Part shown: one piece after another, positions 17,303 through 25,403 of the stretch
How the letters are laid out: each line of letters starts with the position of its first letter
Numbering within the stretch: the first letter of the stretch is position 1
From: Acidaminococcus sp.
GTDB lineage: Bacteria; Bacillota; Negativicutes; Acidaminococcales; Acidaminococcaceae
Direction of reading: 5' to 3'
Assembly: GCA_022482815.1 (NCBI GenBank)
Contig: JAKVOM010000001.1
Span: 2,376,946 to 2,440,945 of the forward strand
Length of the DNA: 64,000 nt
Made by a program: the position numbers and the translations under genes
Notes under the pieces: model-generated
Database searches by the model: none
Told to the model about the DNA's origin: nothing
The model's input: the letters and a program-made list of their open reading frames with translations, nothing else

Positions 17303-17410
17303 CAAAAATTCCTCCTTAGCGTTTATACCCAATTATTTTAACATATTTTATAGAGAAAATGCAGTATCTGTCAGGGCTGCGCGCCGCTGAAAAAGCCTCC
17401 GATTTCAGTT

Positions 17411-18787
17411 TCAGGGCATGACATCATTAAGTACTTTATAGCTGTGAGCCTTATCATAATCAAAATGCCACCACTCATCGCTCGATGCAGTGAAACCTTC
17501 TGCCGTCATAAGACTCCTCAAAAGATCACGGCGCCAGCGATTCAGCTGAGTTCCACCGGGGAAAGCGGCATATTGGGCCGGAGAGATTTCATCAAAATCA
17601 GAAATCATAGAGATATTTTCTCCCGATTCCCGGTCATAGAGGCTTACATCCACGCTGCGGCCGCTGTTATGGGAATACCCTTCTGCCGGTGCCGGCAGCA
17701 TGCCCGCATGTGCCGGGCCCAGTGCTTTGGAAGCTGCATCAAAGTCAGTCCAGGAGCGATAGCCTTCCCAAATGACAAGACCGTACCCATAGGCCTGTAA
17801 CTTTTGCTGAACCCGTCCCAGCGCTGCCGCGGCCGTACGGTCAAGATAAGCTTTCTTACTCATTACAAGCGGTTCTCCGAACAAGTTATTGGCTGTCGTG
17901 TACCGCAGGTCCAGATGCACTCCGGGCACCACCGTCGTAATATCCACAAGGTCTGCCGTTTTTTCATAGGGAAGATTGGGCGGCTCTTCCTTGGCAGCAG
18001 TTTCCCGCAGTTGTTTGAGCGGTGAGGCCGGTTTAATCCGTCTGGGTTTACCGGTTTCACCTCTCGTAAAGATTCGGCTGAGACTGTAATTTCCGATGTT
18101 CAGGCTGATACCCCAGCCGCTGCGGTCCCGATTAAAACGAACTTCCGACGTAGAGTCGGTATTCGGACCCTTTTCCTTGAGCTCATAGGCATCGTAGTGT
18201 ACTTTGGGCATGACATAAATATTGCTCTGTGTCATATCCCGATCCTGCATGAGAAAGGGGCATACCAGCTGCAGCTCGCCCTTTTCTTCGCGCACCGCGC
18301 AAAGGACTCCGCCACTGCGGTAAAAACCAACCAGTGCCTCTTCATCCTGCGGCATCTCATCCGGCTCATTTCCCAGAGCAGTATCCGTCAGAGAAGGCAT
18401 TGACTCCGGAACATAGCCAAAATAAGTGCGGCGATTCAGTTCCAGACTCTGAGGAACATTCCCCTGCCCTTTTTTGAGCGTCACCGAGCTGACAGCCTTT
18501 GTTGTAGGGCCAATTTCTGCAATTTCATAGGATGAACCGCGCTGCGGATTGAGGAAATATACATTCCACAAATCCGGATCTTTTTCTTCAGTGCTCGCAG
18601 GATACAAAAAATAGAGACGATTATGTGCTGCCTTTACAGCCGCCGTTTCACTGCCGTTTTGATAATACCCGACAGCCCCTCTTTCTTCGAGGGTCAGCGG
18701 CTGCTGTGCTTTCGCCGCAAAAACGCTGGTTACAGACAGAGAAAGCAGGGACGTCAGTATCAGCGCATGAAATAAACTACGCTTCAT
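17411..18787 (-). CDS. Exported VanX-like D-Ala-D-Ala dipeptidase with duplicated N-terminal module
   Basis: This 458-residue protein starts with a signal peptide (MKRSLFHALILTSLLSLSV...VFAA). The C-terminal third (about 280-450) is an M15D peptidase: substrate arginine in EGYRSW, zinc ligands H373 and D380 in SHNSGRSVD, and catalytic E438 and zinc ligand H441 in DEWWHFDY. The first 240 residues hold two similar units of about 100 residues, each with VG-Y/F-Y-x-SG/NG, Y-E-I/L-x-E-x-GP and an S-x-V strand; I do not recognise this module. The gene begins 3 bp after the histidine kinase stop, so it belongs to that two-component operon. It probably cleaves D-Ala-D-Ala or a related dipeptide in the periplasm. 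VanX normally acts in the cytoplasm, so export is notable. Confidence 0.85.
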   Translation of the reverse strand: MKRSLFHALILTSLLSLSVTSVFAAKAQQPLTLEERGAVGYYQNGSETAAVKAAHNRLYFLYPASTEEKDPDLWNVYFLNPQRGSSYEIAEIGPTTKAVSSVTLKKGQGNVPQSLELNRRTYFGYVPESMPSLTDTALGNEPDEMPQDEEALVGFYRSGGVLCAVREEKGELQLVCPFLMQDRDMTQSNIYVMPKVHYDAYELKEKGPNTDSTSEVRFNRDRSGWGISLNIGNYSLSRIFTRGETGKPRRIKPASPLKQLRETAAKEEPPNLPYEKTADLVDITTVVPGVHLDLRYTTANNLFGEPLVMSKKAYLDRTAAAALGRVQQKLQAYGYGLVIWEGYRSWTDFDAASKALGPAHAGMLPAPAEGYSHNSGRSVDVSLYDRESGENISMISDFDEISPAQYAAFPGGTQLNRWRRDLLRSLMTAEGFTASSDEWWHFDYDKAHSYKVLNDVMP

Positions 18788-18790
18788 CAA

Positions 18791-20413
18791 TCATTCCTCC
18801 TTCGTATCTATACCATCTTCCGGAGTCGGATGTACATTTTCCACCACTTCCGCCACCCGTCTGTTGCTGCCTTTTTGAGATGCTTCCGGAACAGGCGGGA
18901 AAGTAATGATAAACGTCGTGCCTTCTCCGATCTTACTCTTTACCTGTACTTTGGCTTTATGGATGCGAATAATTTCCTTGGCAATCGCAAGACCCAGACC
19001 GGTTCCCGGGATATTTCTGGAATGAGATTTATCCACCTTATAGAAACGTTCCCAGATATAAGGTATATCCTCTTCCGGAATTCCATAACCGTGGTCCGAG
19101 ACCATCAGAACCGGTTCCTTTTTGTCATTCTTCCGTACCTGGAAAATAATCGTGGAATCATCGGGCGAATATTTCATGGCATTGTCGCCCAGAATCATGA
19201 CCAGCTGGAATAACCGGTCGCCGACGCCAAGTACCTGCACCTGAGAATCAATATATGTCTCCAGACGAATCTGACGCTTCTGGGCCTGCACTTCGATCAT
19301 ATTCACTACATTCTCAGCAATTTCACCGAGCGGCACAGGCTCGAGTTCCTGGTTTTCCTTACGCTGGAGACGGCTGATTTCCAGGAGTTCGTTAATCAGA
19401 CGTTCCAAACGCTGTGTTTCGTTATTAATCAGTGTCTGATACTTATGAATATCTTTCGGATCCGTAACAGTTCCGTCAAGCATTGCCTGGTTATAGCCCT
19501 GTATAATCGTAATCGGCATGCGCAGCTCATGGGACACGTTGGACACAAAGTCGCGGCGCATCTTTTCCATCTTGCGCGTCTTCAGTACGAACTGTTCCAG
19601 ATCACGGCTCAGGGAATTGAGGGAACGCCCCAGATCGGCGACTTCATCATCGCCTTTGACGACGACTTTCAGCGAATAATCGCCGGAAGCAATTGCCTTT
19701 GCCGCGTTTTTCATGGAAACCAGCGGTTTCACAAGACGGCGGGTCAGTCCTCTTACGATAATAAGGCTGGCCAGAAAAGCCACGATTCCGACAATAATCG
19801 TATAGATATAGATGTCTTTCATGACCTTATTCAGGCCGTCAATCGGTGCCGCCAGAAGGAGGGCCCCGCTGATGGAACCATGATTATCCATCATGGGCAG
19901 CCCGACAAGAAGCACCTGTTCCTTATAGTAAGGATGGAAAATGCGGGCGTTCACTTTCTTGCCGCCATAAACGCTCGAAAGGACTTCCTGCACCCGGTCA
20001 TTCAGCGGGCCGCCTTCACGAAGCTGCTTATCAATGGCAGCCACTGATTTGGAAGGTCTCGTCCTTTCTTCCTGCGGATGCTCATGGGCCGAACGGAGAT
20101 CCGCTTCCATATCGCCCCGGCTTTCGGAAGCCGCCAAAAGCCTGTTATTGGCATCAAAGACCCAGATACGGGCGCCGATAAGCTGGTCCACACTGGTCAG
20201 ATACTGTCGCAGGATCAGTGTATCCGTATTCATCGTGTTGAAATAACGGACAATCAGGGCGACTTCGGACCCTTTCTGGTTGAGCTCGGCTTCCTTGGTA
20301 CGGAAAAAGTAATCCGTAATCAGATAGGAAAGTCCGATGGAAATACCTACGATAATAATCATAATCAGGCCCATGTAACTATACATGAGCCTGGTACTTA
20401 GTGATTTTTTCAC
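18791..20413 (-). CDS. Membrane sensor histidine kinase (PhoR/VicK-like)
   Basis: The 540-residue protein has one membrane helix (about 11-33), an extracytoplasmic sensor domain (about 35-200) and a second helix (about 202-222). These are followed by HAMP (about 222-275), the dimerisation domain with phospho-accepting H295 in FVSNVSHELRMP, and an ATPase domain with N box LGDNAMKYSP, DHGYGIPEED and GTGLGLAIAKEI. It senses an unknown envelope signal and phosphorylates the response regulator encoded just upstream. The start is GTG, overlapping the regulator stop as GTGA. The VanX-like peptidase follows immediately, pointing to a wall-related signal. Confidence 0.94.
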   Translation of the reverse strand: MKKSLSTRLMYSYMGLIMIIIVGISIGLSYLITDYFFRTKEAELNQKGSEVALIVRYFNTMNTDTLILRQYLTSVDQLIGARIWVFDANNRLLAASESRGDMEADLRSAHEHPQEERTRPSKSVAAIDKQLREGGPLNDRVQEVLSSVYGGKKVNARIFHPYYKEQVLLVGLPMMDNHGSISGALLLAAPIDGLNKVMKDIYIYTIIVGIVAFLASLIIVRGLTRRLVKPLVSMKNAAKAIASGDYSLKVVVKGDDEVADLGRSLNSLSRDLEQFVLKTRKMEKMRRDFVSNVSHELRMPITIIQGYNQAMLDGTVTDPKDIHKYQTLINNETQRLERLINELLEISRLQRKENQELEPVPLGEIAENVVNMIEVQAQKRQIRLETYIDSQVQVLGVGDRLFQLVMILGDNAMKYSPDDSTIIFQVRKNDKKEPVLMVSDHGYGIPEEDIPYIWERFYKVDKSHSRNIPGTGLGLAIAKEIIRIHKAKVQVKSKIGEGTTFIITFPPVPEASQKGSNRRVAEVVENVHPTPEDGIDTKEE

Positions 20414-21114
20414 TTTTCTTTTTTAACCTCAAACTTGTAACCGACACCCCAAACCGTAACGATATCCCACGTTGAATCCTTCGGGATATCCAGCTTATGT
20501 CTGACGCGCTTAATGTGGGTATCAACCGTCCGCGTATCTCCGTAGTAGGTATAACCCCAAATCTTCTCAAGCAGTTGGTTCCGTGAGAACACGATGCCCG
20601 GGTTTGAAGCAAGGCACCAAAGCAGTTCCATTTCCTTGGCTGTGAAGGTAATTTCACGGCCAAAGGCCACAACACGGTATTCACTGAGATTGATCATCAA
20701 GTTTGGATATTCCAGCACCTGTTTGTTCTGGGACTGCAGGAACTGACTGCTGCGGCGCAGGACAGCCTTGACGCGGGCCACAACCTCACGGGTATTGAAC
20801 GGTTTCGAAATGTAATCATCGGCACCCATTTCAAGCCCCAGGATACGGTCATCATCAAAATCTTTGGCCGTCAGCATGATAATCGGAATATCAGAAATCT
20901 TACGGACCTGCTTGCAGACTTCAAAGCCATCCAATACCGGCATCATAATATCAAGCAGGATAATATCCGGCTTGCCTGCCTGCAGTTGGAACAGTGCTTC
21001 AGCGCCGTCCGCTGCTTCAATAACTTTGAATCCTTCCTTCTTAAAATATAAGCTTAAAATATCACGAATCTGAGCTTCATCATCGGCAATCAGTATTGTT
21101 TGCTGTCTGTCCAT
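20410..21114 (-). CDS. OmpR/PhoB-type response regulator
   Basis: From the ATG at 21114 (GGGAGAGGGT upstream) this is a 234-residue regulator. The receiver domain carries DDE at 11-13, phospho-acceptor D55 in LLDIMMP, T in MLTAKD and K in SKPF. The C-terminal winged helix includes LLEKIWGYTYYGDTRTVDTH and the wing VWGVGYKF. It is the partner of the overlapping kinase gene and likely controls its own operon, including the VanX-like gene, among other targets. Confidence 0.95.
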   Translation of the reverse strand: MDRQQTILIADDEAQIRDILSLYFKKEGFKVIEAADGAEALFQLQAGKPDIILLDIMMPVLDGFEVCKQVRKISDIPIIMLTAKDFDDDRILGLEMGADDYISKPFNTREVVARVKAVLRRSSQFLQSQNKQVLEYPNLMINLSEYRVVAFGREITFTAKEMELLWCLASNPGIVFSRNQLLEKIWGYTYYGDTRTVDTHIKRVRHKLDIPKDSTWDIVTVWGVGYKFEVKKEK

Positions 21115-21359
21115 GTTTATACCCTCTCCCAAGTATAACTCCCATGCAGCATAAAAATCATGGGTACAAATACATCTTCAAAATTTCCTTATCTTATTAT
21201 TATACAACGCAAAAGTCGAAAAGACAAATAAAGAAATTATAAAGGGCAATCGTAGTTTTCTGCGAAAGACTTTGTATAAAATGGCAAAACAATGAGGTAA
21301 AACGAATCCATCCTCATCCGACCTGCCACTTTGCTGATTTTCTCAGCACTCGCAACTTT

Positions 21360-21776
21360 TCAGATTTCCTTTTTCATCCACTGATGCGGTACGCCTTCTT
21401 CATCTTCGATGGGGCCATAGGCCGTAAATCCCAAGGTCTTATAGAAATGCTGGGCGCGAACCTGAGCGTGGAGTTTAATTTCTTTTGCGCCCTCTTTTTT
21501 TGCGGCGGCAATGGCTTCCTGCATCAATCGGGAACCAGCTTTTTTGCCGCGGCAGGATTTCATGACCGCAAGGCGCCCAAAAATAAAGACGCCTGGCTCC
21601 TCGCCCGAAAAAATACGAAATGTACCGACAGGATTTCCGTTTTCGGTAAGAAGTCCGTGAAGTGCCTTCTCATCAATCTCATCAAATTCATTTTTAAAGC
21701 CTTGTTCCTTCATAAATACAGCTGTACGAACAACACGAGCCCCTTCCGGCAGTTCACGATATAATTTGAATTCCAT
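21360..21776 (-). CDS. GNAT family N-acetyltransferase (ElaA/YjcF-like)
   Basis: From the ATG at 21776 this is a 138-residue acyl-CoA-dependent acetyltransferase. It has the acetyl-CoA loop RLAVMKSCRGKKAGSRLMQEA and the C-terminal HFYKTLGFTAYGPIEDEEGVPH, like the small ElaA/YjcF group. The substrate is unknown. A longer frame to 21857 runs through the terminator of the DtxR gene and is not coding. Confidence 0.87.
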   Translation of the reverse strand: MEFKLYRELPEGARVVRTAVFMKEQGFKNEFDEIDEKALHGLLTENGNPVGTFRIFSGEEPGVFIFGRLAVMKSCRGKKAGSRLMQEAIAAAKKEGAKEIKLHAQVRAQHFYKTLGFTAYGPIEDEEGVPHQWMKKEI

Positions 21777-21794
21777 TGCTTGATATCCTTTCCA

Positions 21795-21826
21795 TAAAAA
21801 ATGACCGGAATACTCCGGCCGTTTTT
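21795..21826 (-). terminator. Terminator of the DtxR-family gene
   Basis: GGCCGGAGTATTCCGGTC forms a stem followed by ATTTTTTA on the minus strand, 3 bp after the gene's stop. Confidence 0.85.
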
Positions 21827-21828
21827 TC

Positions 21829-22209
21829 TTAAGATCTTTTCTGCAGCAATCTGGCATATTCCTTTTTTAAGACTGCAAATGTCTCATCACTGATATCGTG
21901 TTCAATTTTACAGGCATCTGCTTCCGCATTTTTCTGCGAAACCCCTAAGTTGACCAGAATATGAGTCAGAACCTGATGCCGTTCGTAAATTCGCTCAGCA
22001 ATATCACGTCCCTGCTCCGTCAAAGAAATGAAACCGGATTCATCCACTTCAATGAGCCCTTCCTGACGAAATTTCTTCATGGCTACACTGATTGTCGGTT
22101 TGGAAAACCCCATCTCATTGGCAATATCGATTGACCGTACCAGACCCAGTCTATTTTTTAACACCAGAATTGTTTCTAAATACATCTGCGCTGATTCATG
22201 CAGCTCCAT
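21829..22209 (-). CDS. DtxR/MntR family metal-dependent repressor
   Basis: This 126-residue protein has an N-terminal winged helix (SIDIANEMGFSKPTISVAMK) and a dimerisation/metal domain with ERHQVLTHIL and DACKIEHDIS. A cysteine sits in the metal motif (ACxxEH), as in iron-type DtxR/IdeR/SirR, where Mn-type MntR has glutamate; this favours Fe(II) sensing but does not prove it. It has no SH3-like third domain. It is monocistronic with its own terminator. Iron regulation of feoAB could therefore come from here as well as from the ArsR protein. Confidence 0.88.
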   Translation of the reverse strand: MELHESAQMYLETILVLKNRLGLVRSIDIANEMGFSKPTISVAMKKFRQEGLIEVDESGFISLTEQGRDIAERIYERHQVLTHILVNLGVSQKNAEADACKIEHDISDETFAVLKKEYARLLQKRS

Positions 22210-22310
22210 TTATATCACCCTTAATCTTAATCTCCCTTACTTATTCTAACTATTATACAATGCTGACCCCATTTTTACAACTTTCAGGACGCAAGTGCTC
22301 TTTAAAGCAG

Positions 22311-22347
22311 AAAAAGAGCGTTCCTTTTTTCCCAAAAGGAACGCTCA
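22311..22347 (-). terminator. Terminator of the NlpC/P60 gene
   Basis: GAGCGTTCCTTTT pairs perfectly with AAAAGGAACGCTC, followed by TTTTTC on the minus strand. Confidence 0.9.
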
Positions 22348-22352
22348 ATTCA

Positions 22353-23060
22353 TCAAAGAACTCTTGCTGCGCCGATGTAACGGGCACCCCAATAACCGTC
22401 AAACACGTTGGAAACGGTTACACCCGTGCTGGAACCAGCCTGCAGCATCTTGCCATCCCCAATGTAGATACCTACATGGGAGGGACCCGGTTCATACGTT
22501 TCAAAGAAAACCAAATCTCCGGGCTGAAGGTTTCGGGCAGAAACCTTCGGATAACTGTAATACTGCGTATCCGCTGTTCTCGGAATGGAAACACCAATCT
22601 GGCGGAACACATACTGTGTATAACCGGAGCAGTCAAACCCCCATGGCGTTGTGCCGCCAAATACATAAGGCACACCGACATACTCAAAAGCACGGCTGAT
22701 CAATTTTCTTGCCGCACCGCTGGAGTACCGACCACCGCGGCCATAACCACCTGCATAGGACGGCATCTTCTTGCCCATCAGCTTGGCATATGTAGCTTCA
22801 GTAACTACACCGTCAGATTTAAGTCCCATGCTTGCCTGATACTTTTTAACAGCATCTTTTGTACGGGCACCATACACACCATCAGGAATGCCGATATCGT
22901 AGCCTTCCATCAAAAGCTTTTCCTGGATGGCCGCTACCTCAGGACCGGATTCACCCTGATGAAGACTAGCTGCACTCGCACTTTGTCCGGGTAATACCGC
23001 AATAGCTAATGCCGCTGCGAAGATTACCCCACGCACCATCTTCCTGATAATAATAAACAC
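22353..23060 (-). CDS. Exported NlpC/P60 peptidoglycan hydrolase with PG-binding domain
   Basis: The mature protein follows a signal peptide (core GVIFAAALAIAVLPGQSASA). A peptidoglycan-binding type-1 domain comes next (GESGPEVAAIQEKLLMEGY...YGARTKDAVKKYQ). The NlpC/P60 catalytic domain follows, with the catalytic Cys in GFDCSGYTQYVFR, the His in PSHVGIYIGDG and a further polar residue near the end. It cleaves D-Glu-mDAP-type bonds in wall peptides. The start is uncertain: GTG at 23060 (AGAGG only 2 nt away) or ATG at 23039. The open frame upstream to 23189 is a riboswitch, not protein. Expression is thus likely tied to c-di-AMP and hence to potassium and turgor state. Confidence 0.9.
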   Translation of the reverse strand: MFIIIRKMVRGVIFAAALAIAVLPGQSASAASLHQGESGPEVAAIQEKLLMEGYDIGIPDGVYGARTKDAVKKYQASMGLKSDGVVTEATYAKLMGKKMPSYAGGYGRGGRYSSGAARKLISRAFEYVGVPYVFGGTTPWGFDCSGYTQYVFRQIGVSIPRTADTQYYSYPKVSARNLQPGDLVFFETYEPGPSHVGIYIGDGKMLQAGSSTGVTVSNVFDGYWGARYIGAARVL

Positions 23061-23067
23061 ATCCTCT

Positions 23068-23172
23068 CGAACGCCTACGAAGTTAGCTGCCGGGTTCGGG
23101 TCGAGATCCCCTATTCCTAACGGAAATTCACCCCACTTTGGGTCCTCCGCTCGTATCACTACGATTAGGCTT
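23068..23172 (-). ncRNA. ydaO/yuaA-type c-di-AMP riboswitch
   Basis: On the minus strand the leader reads through GCCTAATCG, GGAGGACC, TTGGGGTGAAT-like GTGGGGTGAATTTCCG, GGGGATCTC, CCGAACCCGGCAGCTAAC and TTCGTAGGCG, in that order. This is the conserved core of the c-di-AMP riboswitch, which is commonly found before NlpC/P60 and RpfB-like wall hydrolases and K+ transporters in Firmicutes. It sits directly before the NlpC/P60 start. Confidence 0.93.
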
Positions 23173-23232
23173 TTAGAAAAATTTAACACGAGTATATTAT
23201 AACAACCGCCTTTTTATTTGTCCAATTTTGGG

Positions 23233-24162
23233 CTATTTTTTCACAATATGTTCACGGACTATATAAAGCGGTCTCTGCTTCACCTCATCAAAAATGCGTC
23301 CCACGTACTCCCCAACAATGCCAATTCCCATAAGCTCCACGCCGCCGAGGAAGAATTGGGCAGCTGCCAGTGTGGACCAGCCGGGAACCGCATCATCGGC
23401 AATATATTTGACGTAAAAAACATGCAGCAAAAAGAGTAAGCTGCCAATGCCACAGATGAGTCCTGCGTAAAAAGCAAGGCGCAGCGGTACGCGTGAAAAG
23501 CCCGTAATCCCATCCAGGGCGAAACGGATCATTTTCTTCAGGCTGAATTTTGAATGACCGGCAAAACGCGGCGGTGCCACAAAAGGAATTGCCGTGTAAC
23601 GAAATCCAAGATTATTCACCATGCCACGAATAAACCGAGCCCGTTCCCGGTAGGAACAGAGTGCGTCGACGGCTTTTCTGTCCATCAGACGAAAATCTGA
23701 TCCGCCCGGGGTAATCCGTACTTCGGACATAGCGTTGATTAACTTGTAATACAGCTTAGAAGTTATATTCTTGAACGCTGTAGCATCTTCCGTAGCTTCC
23801 CGGACAGTCTGCACAATCTCGTACCCTTCTTCCCATTTTTTAATCAGTTCAGGTACAAGTTCAGGCGGGTGCTGCAAATCTCCATCCATAGAAATTACGG
23901 CATCTCCCGAAGCATGATCAAGACCGCAGGTCAGTGCCAGCTGATGCCCGAAGTTTCGGGAAAAGAGATAGCCCTGTACGCGATGGTCCTTCTCCGATAA
24001 CTCGCGAATAAACTCAGCCGTTCTGTCTTTGGAGCCATCATCAATGAAGAGAAGTTCATAGTCATAAGACAAAGGCGCCATTACTTCCGTAATGCGCCTG
24101 TAGAATTCATGGATATTCTCTTCTTCGTTGAACATTGGTACAACAAAGGAAATTTTTTTCAT
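23233..24162 (-). CDS. Membrane-anchored family 2 glycosyltransferase (polyprenyl-phosphate type)
   Basis: The protein (309 residues from the ATG at 24162) has a GT-A domain with FVVPMFNEEENI, the donor-binding DDGSKDRT and the metal motif SMDGDLQHPPE. Two C-terminal membrane helices follow (about 230-250 and 268-290). This is the GtrB/DPM1-like layout that loads a sugar onto undecaprenyl phosphate at the inner membrane for cell-surface glycan modification. The ATG three codons upstream abuts the AAGAAGAG, so the second ATG is preferred. It lies 15 bp downstream of trxA, likely in one transcript. The sugar is unknown. Confidence 0.88.
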   Translation of the reverse strand: MKKISFVVPMFNEEENIHEFYRRITEVMAPLSYDYELLFIDDGSKDRTAEFIRELSEKDHRVQGYLFSRNFGHQLALTCGLDHASGDAVISMDGDLQHPPELVPELIKKWEEGYEIVQTVREATEDATAFKNITSKLYYKLINAMSEVRITPGGSDFRLMDRKAVDALCSYRERARFIRGMVNNLGFRYTAIPFVAPPRFAGHSKFSLKKMIRFALDGITGFSRVPLRLAFYAGLICGIGSLLFLLHVFYVKYIADDAVPGWSTLAAAQFFLGGVELMGIGIVGEYVGRIFDEVKQRPLYIVREHIVKK

Positions 24163-24177
24163 GCCATTCATCTCTTC

Positions 24178-24495
24178 TTATACTGAAGCAATGGCGTTTT
24201 CATACACAGCCTTCGGCTGCACGCCTGTGTAGCGTTCTACTTCTTTTCCGCCTTTAAAATAAATAACCGTCGGAATAGCCGCAATGCCAAATTGCTGAGC
24301 CACGTCCGGAAGCTGATCCACATCTACCTTAGCTACCTGTACGTCCGGATGTTCCAGGGAAAGTTGTTCGATGACAGGAGCTACCATCTGGCAGGGTCCG
24401 CACCAGGTTGCCCAGAAATCCACAATCACAAGATGATCCGTCGTAGAGATAATTTTATCAAATTCCGATTTACTTCCTACATAAAGTAATTCCAT
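24178..24495 (-). CDS. trxA: Thioredoxin
   Basis: This is a 105-residue cytoplasmic thioredoxin with the active site WATWCGPCQM (C32 and C35) and the cis-proline loop AAIPTVIYFKGG. It reduces disulfides in client enzymes such as ribonucleotide reductase, using thioredoxin reductase. AGAGGAGG precedes the ATG. It begins just after the 3' end of the RNase P RNA gene. Confidence 0.95.
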   Translation of the reverse strand: MELLYVGSKSEFDKIISTTDHLVIVDFWATWCGPCQMVAPVIEQLSLEHPDVQVAKVDVDQLPDVAQQFGIAAIPTVIYFKGGKEVERYTGVQPKAVYENAIASV

Positions 24496-24538
24496 AATGT
24501 ACCTCCTCTGTCAAAAAGACAGTAACGAGAAAAAATGT

Positions 24539-24873
24539 GTGAGTGCTCACTAAGCCGAGTTCTGTTACGATAATCATTTATCTAGTTCCATAGTTACCTA
24601 TGGACTCAAGCGACGCAACCCGGAAGGATCAGCGGGCCGCTTCATCCCTTCCCTATTAGGTCTTGCTCCGGATGGGGTTTACCTAGCCGGCCAATCACTT
24701 GACCGCTGGTGCGCTCTTACCGCACCGTTTCATCCTTACCGGCAAGCCGGCGGTTTATTTTCTGTGGCACTTTCCTTGGGGTCACCCCCACTGGACGTTA
24801 TCCAGCATCCTGCCCTGTGGAGCTCGGACTTTCCTCATCAGCTTTCGCTGCCGCGATTATCTTTCGCACTCAC
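24539..24873 (-). ncRNA. rnpB: RNase P RNA
   Basis: Bacterial RNase P RNA, probably type A, read on the minus strand. The ends pair (GTGAGTGC...GCACTCAC). The universal 5' core GATGAGGAAAGTCCGAGCTC is present, with ACAGGGCAGGATGCTGG and CCAGTGGGGGTGACCC. The central AAACCCCATCCGGAGCAAGA and the 3' core ACAGAACTCGGCTTA also match. Ends are inferred from the pairing. The ribozyme trims tRNA 5' leaders. Confidence 0.95.
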
Positions 24874-24880
24874 GTTACTG

Positions 24881-24909
24881 AATATATCATATGAAGGAAC
24901 CGGTGGCAA
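24881..24909 (-). promoter_or_regulatory. Promoter of rnpB
   Basis: TTGCCA (24904-24909) and TATATT (24881-24886) are 17 bp apart on the minus strand. This places the start at the first base of the RNase P RNA. Confidence 0.75.
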
Positions 24910-24916
24910 GTATCTG

Positions 24917-25390
24917 AAAATTATGGCAGATGGCAGGCAGCAGTTAGCTGCCAGTTTGCCTGACGGCCATAAAGGCGCTTTTAGCATTCAGCATTTGGCA
25001 TTTAGCTCATTCTGCTGCAGTACAAAAAAGTGGCTAGTGAATAGTGGGAACAGTGGTTAGTACACTCCTGCGAGTATTTTTTCTAGCGGATTCTTGAGGA
25101 AGAAAGAAGCGGACAGTAAGTAATAAAATAAGCCTTCGGCAGAAAGGGTCATCACCCACCGCTTTCCGGAAAGCCCGATACCATCGGGCCTTCCTGCGGT
25201 TCCCCCTCTTCAATGTCGCGCAGCGACGTCGAAGAGGGTCACTAGTGTGCTACATTGCGATTTGGTTTAGATTTTACAGGTGCTTTAGCGGACCAATCCC
25301 TGTTATCCAACTGAACACCCACCGCAAGCGGTCCCCCTCTTATTTTCCGGAGGAAAACAAGAGGGCTGAGGGCTGGGGGCTGCTGCATCT
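24917..25390. repeat. Composite intergenic repeat, full module order G-A-B-C
   Basis: G (GCAGTTAGCTGCC near 24930-24960), A (GGCGCTTTTAGCATTCAG near 24970), B (GTGGTTAGTACACTCC to AGCGGATTCTTG, 25029-25095) and C (GCGGACCAATCCCTGTTATC to the CCCTCTT/AAGAGGG pair, 25281-25375) occur in this order. A second C-like block with inserted hairpins is at 25148-25230. No gene is visible in 24.9-25.4 kb. Confidence 0.8.
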
Positions 25391-25403
25391 ATTCTTGTCT
25401 ATT

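Noticed and set aside
17411-21114. Vancomycin resistance cluster
   Set aside because: Only regulator, kinase and a VanX-like exported peptidase are present; no D-lactate dehydrogenase or D-Ala-D-Lac ligase is seen.
23061-23189. N-terminal extension of the NlpC/P60 protein
   Set aside because: The sequence is the c-di-AMP riboswitch; the translated residues precede the signal peptide.
24699-25060. Small plus-strand open frames
   Set aside because: They lie antisense to RNase P RNA and in the repeat region.
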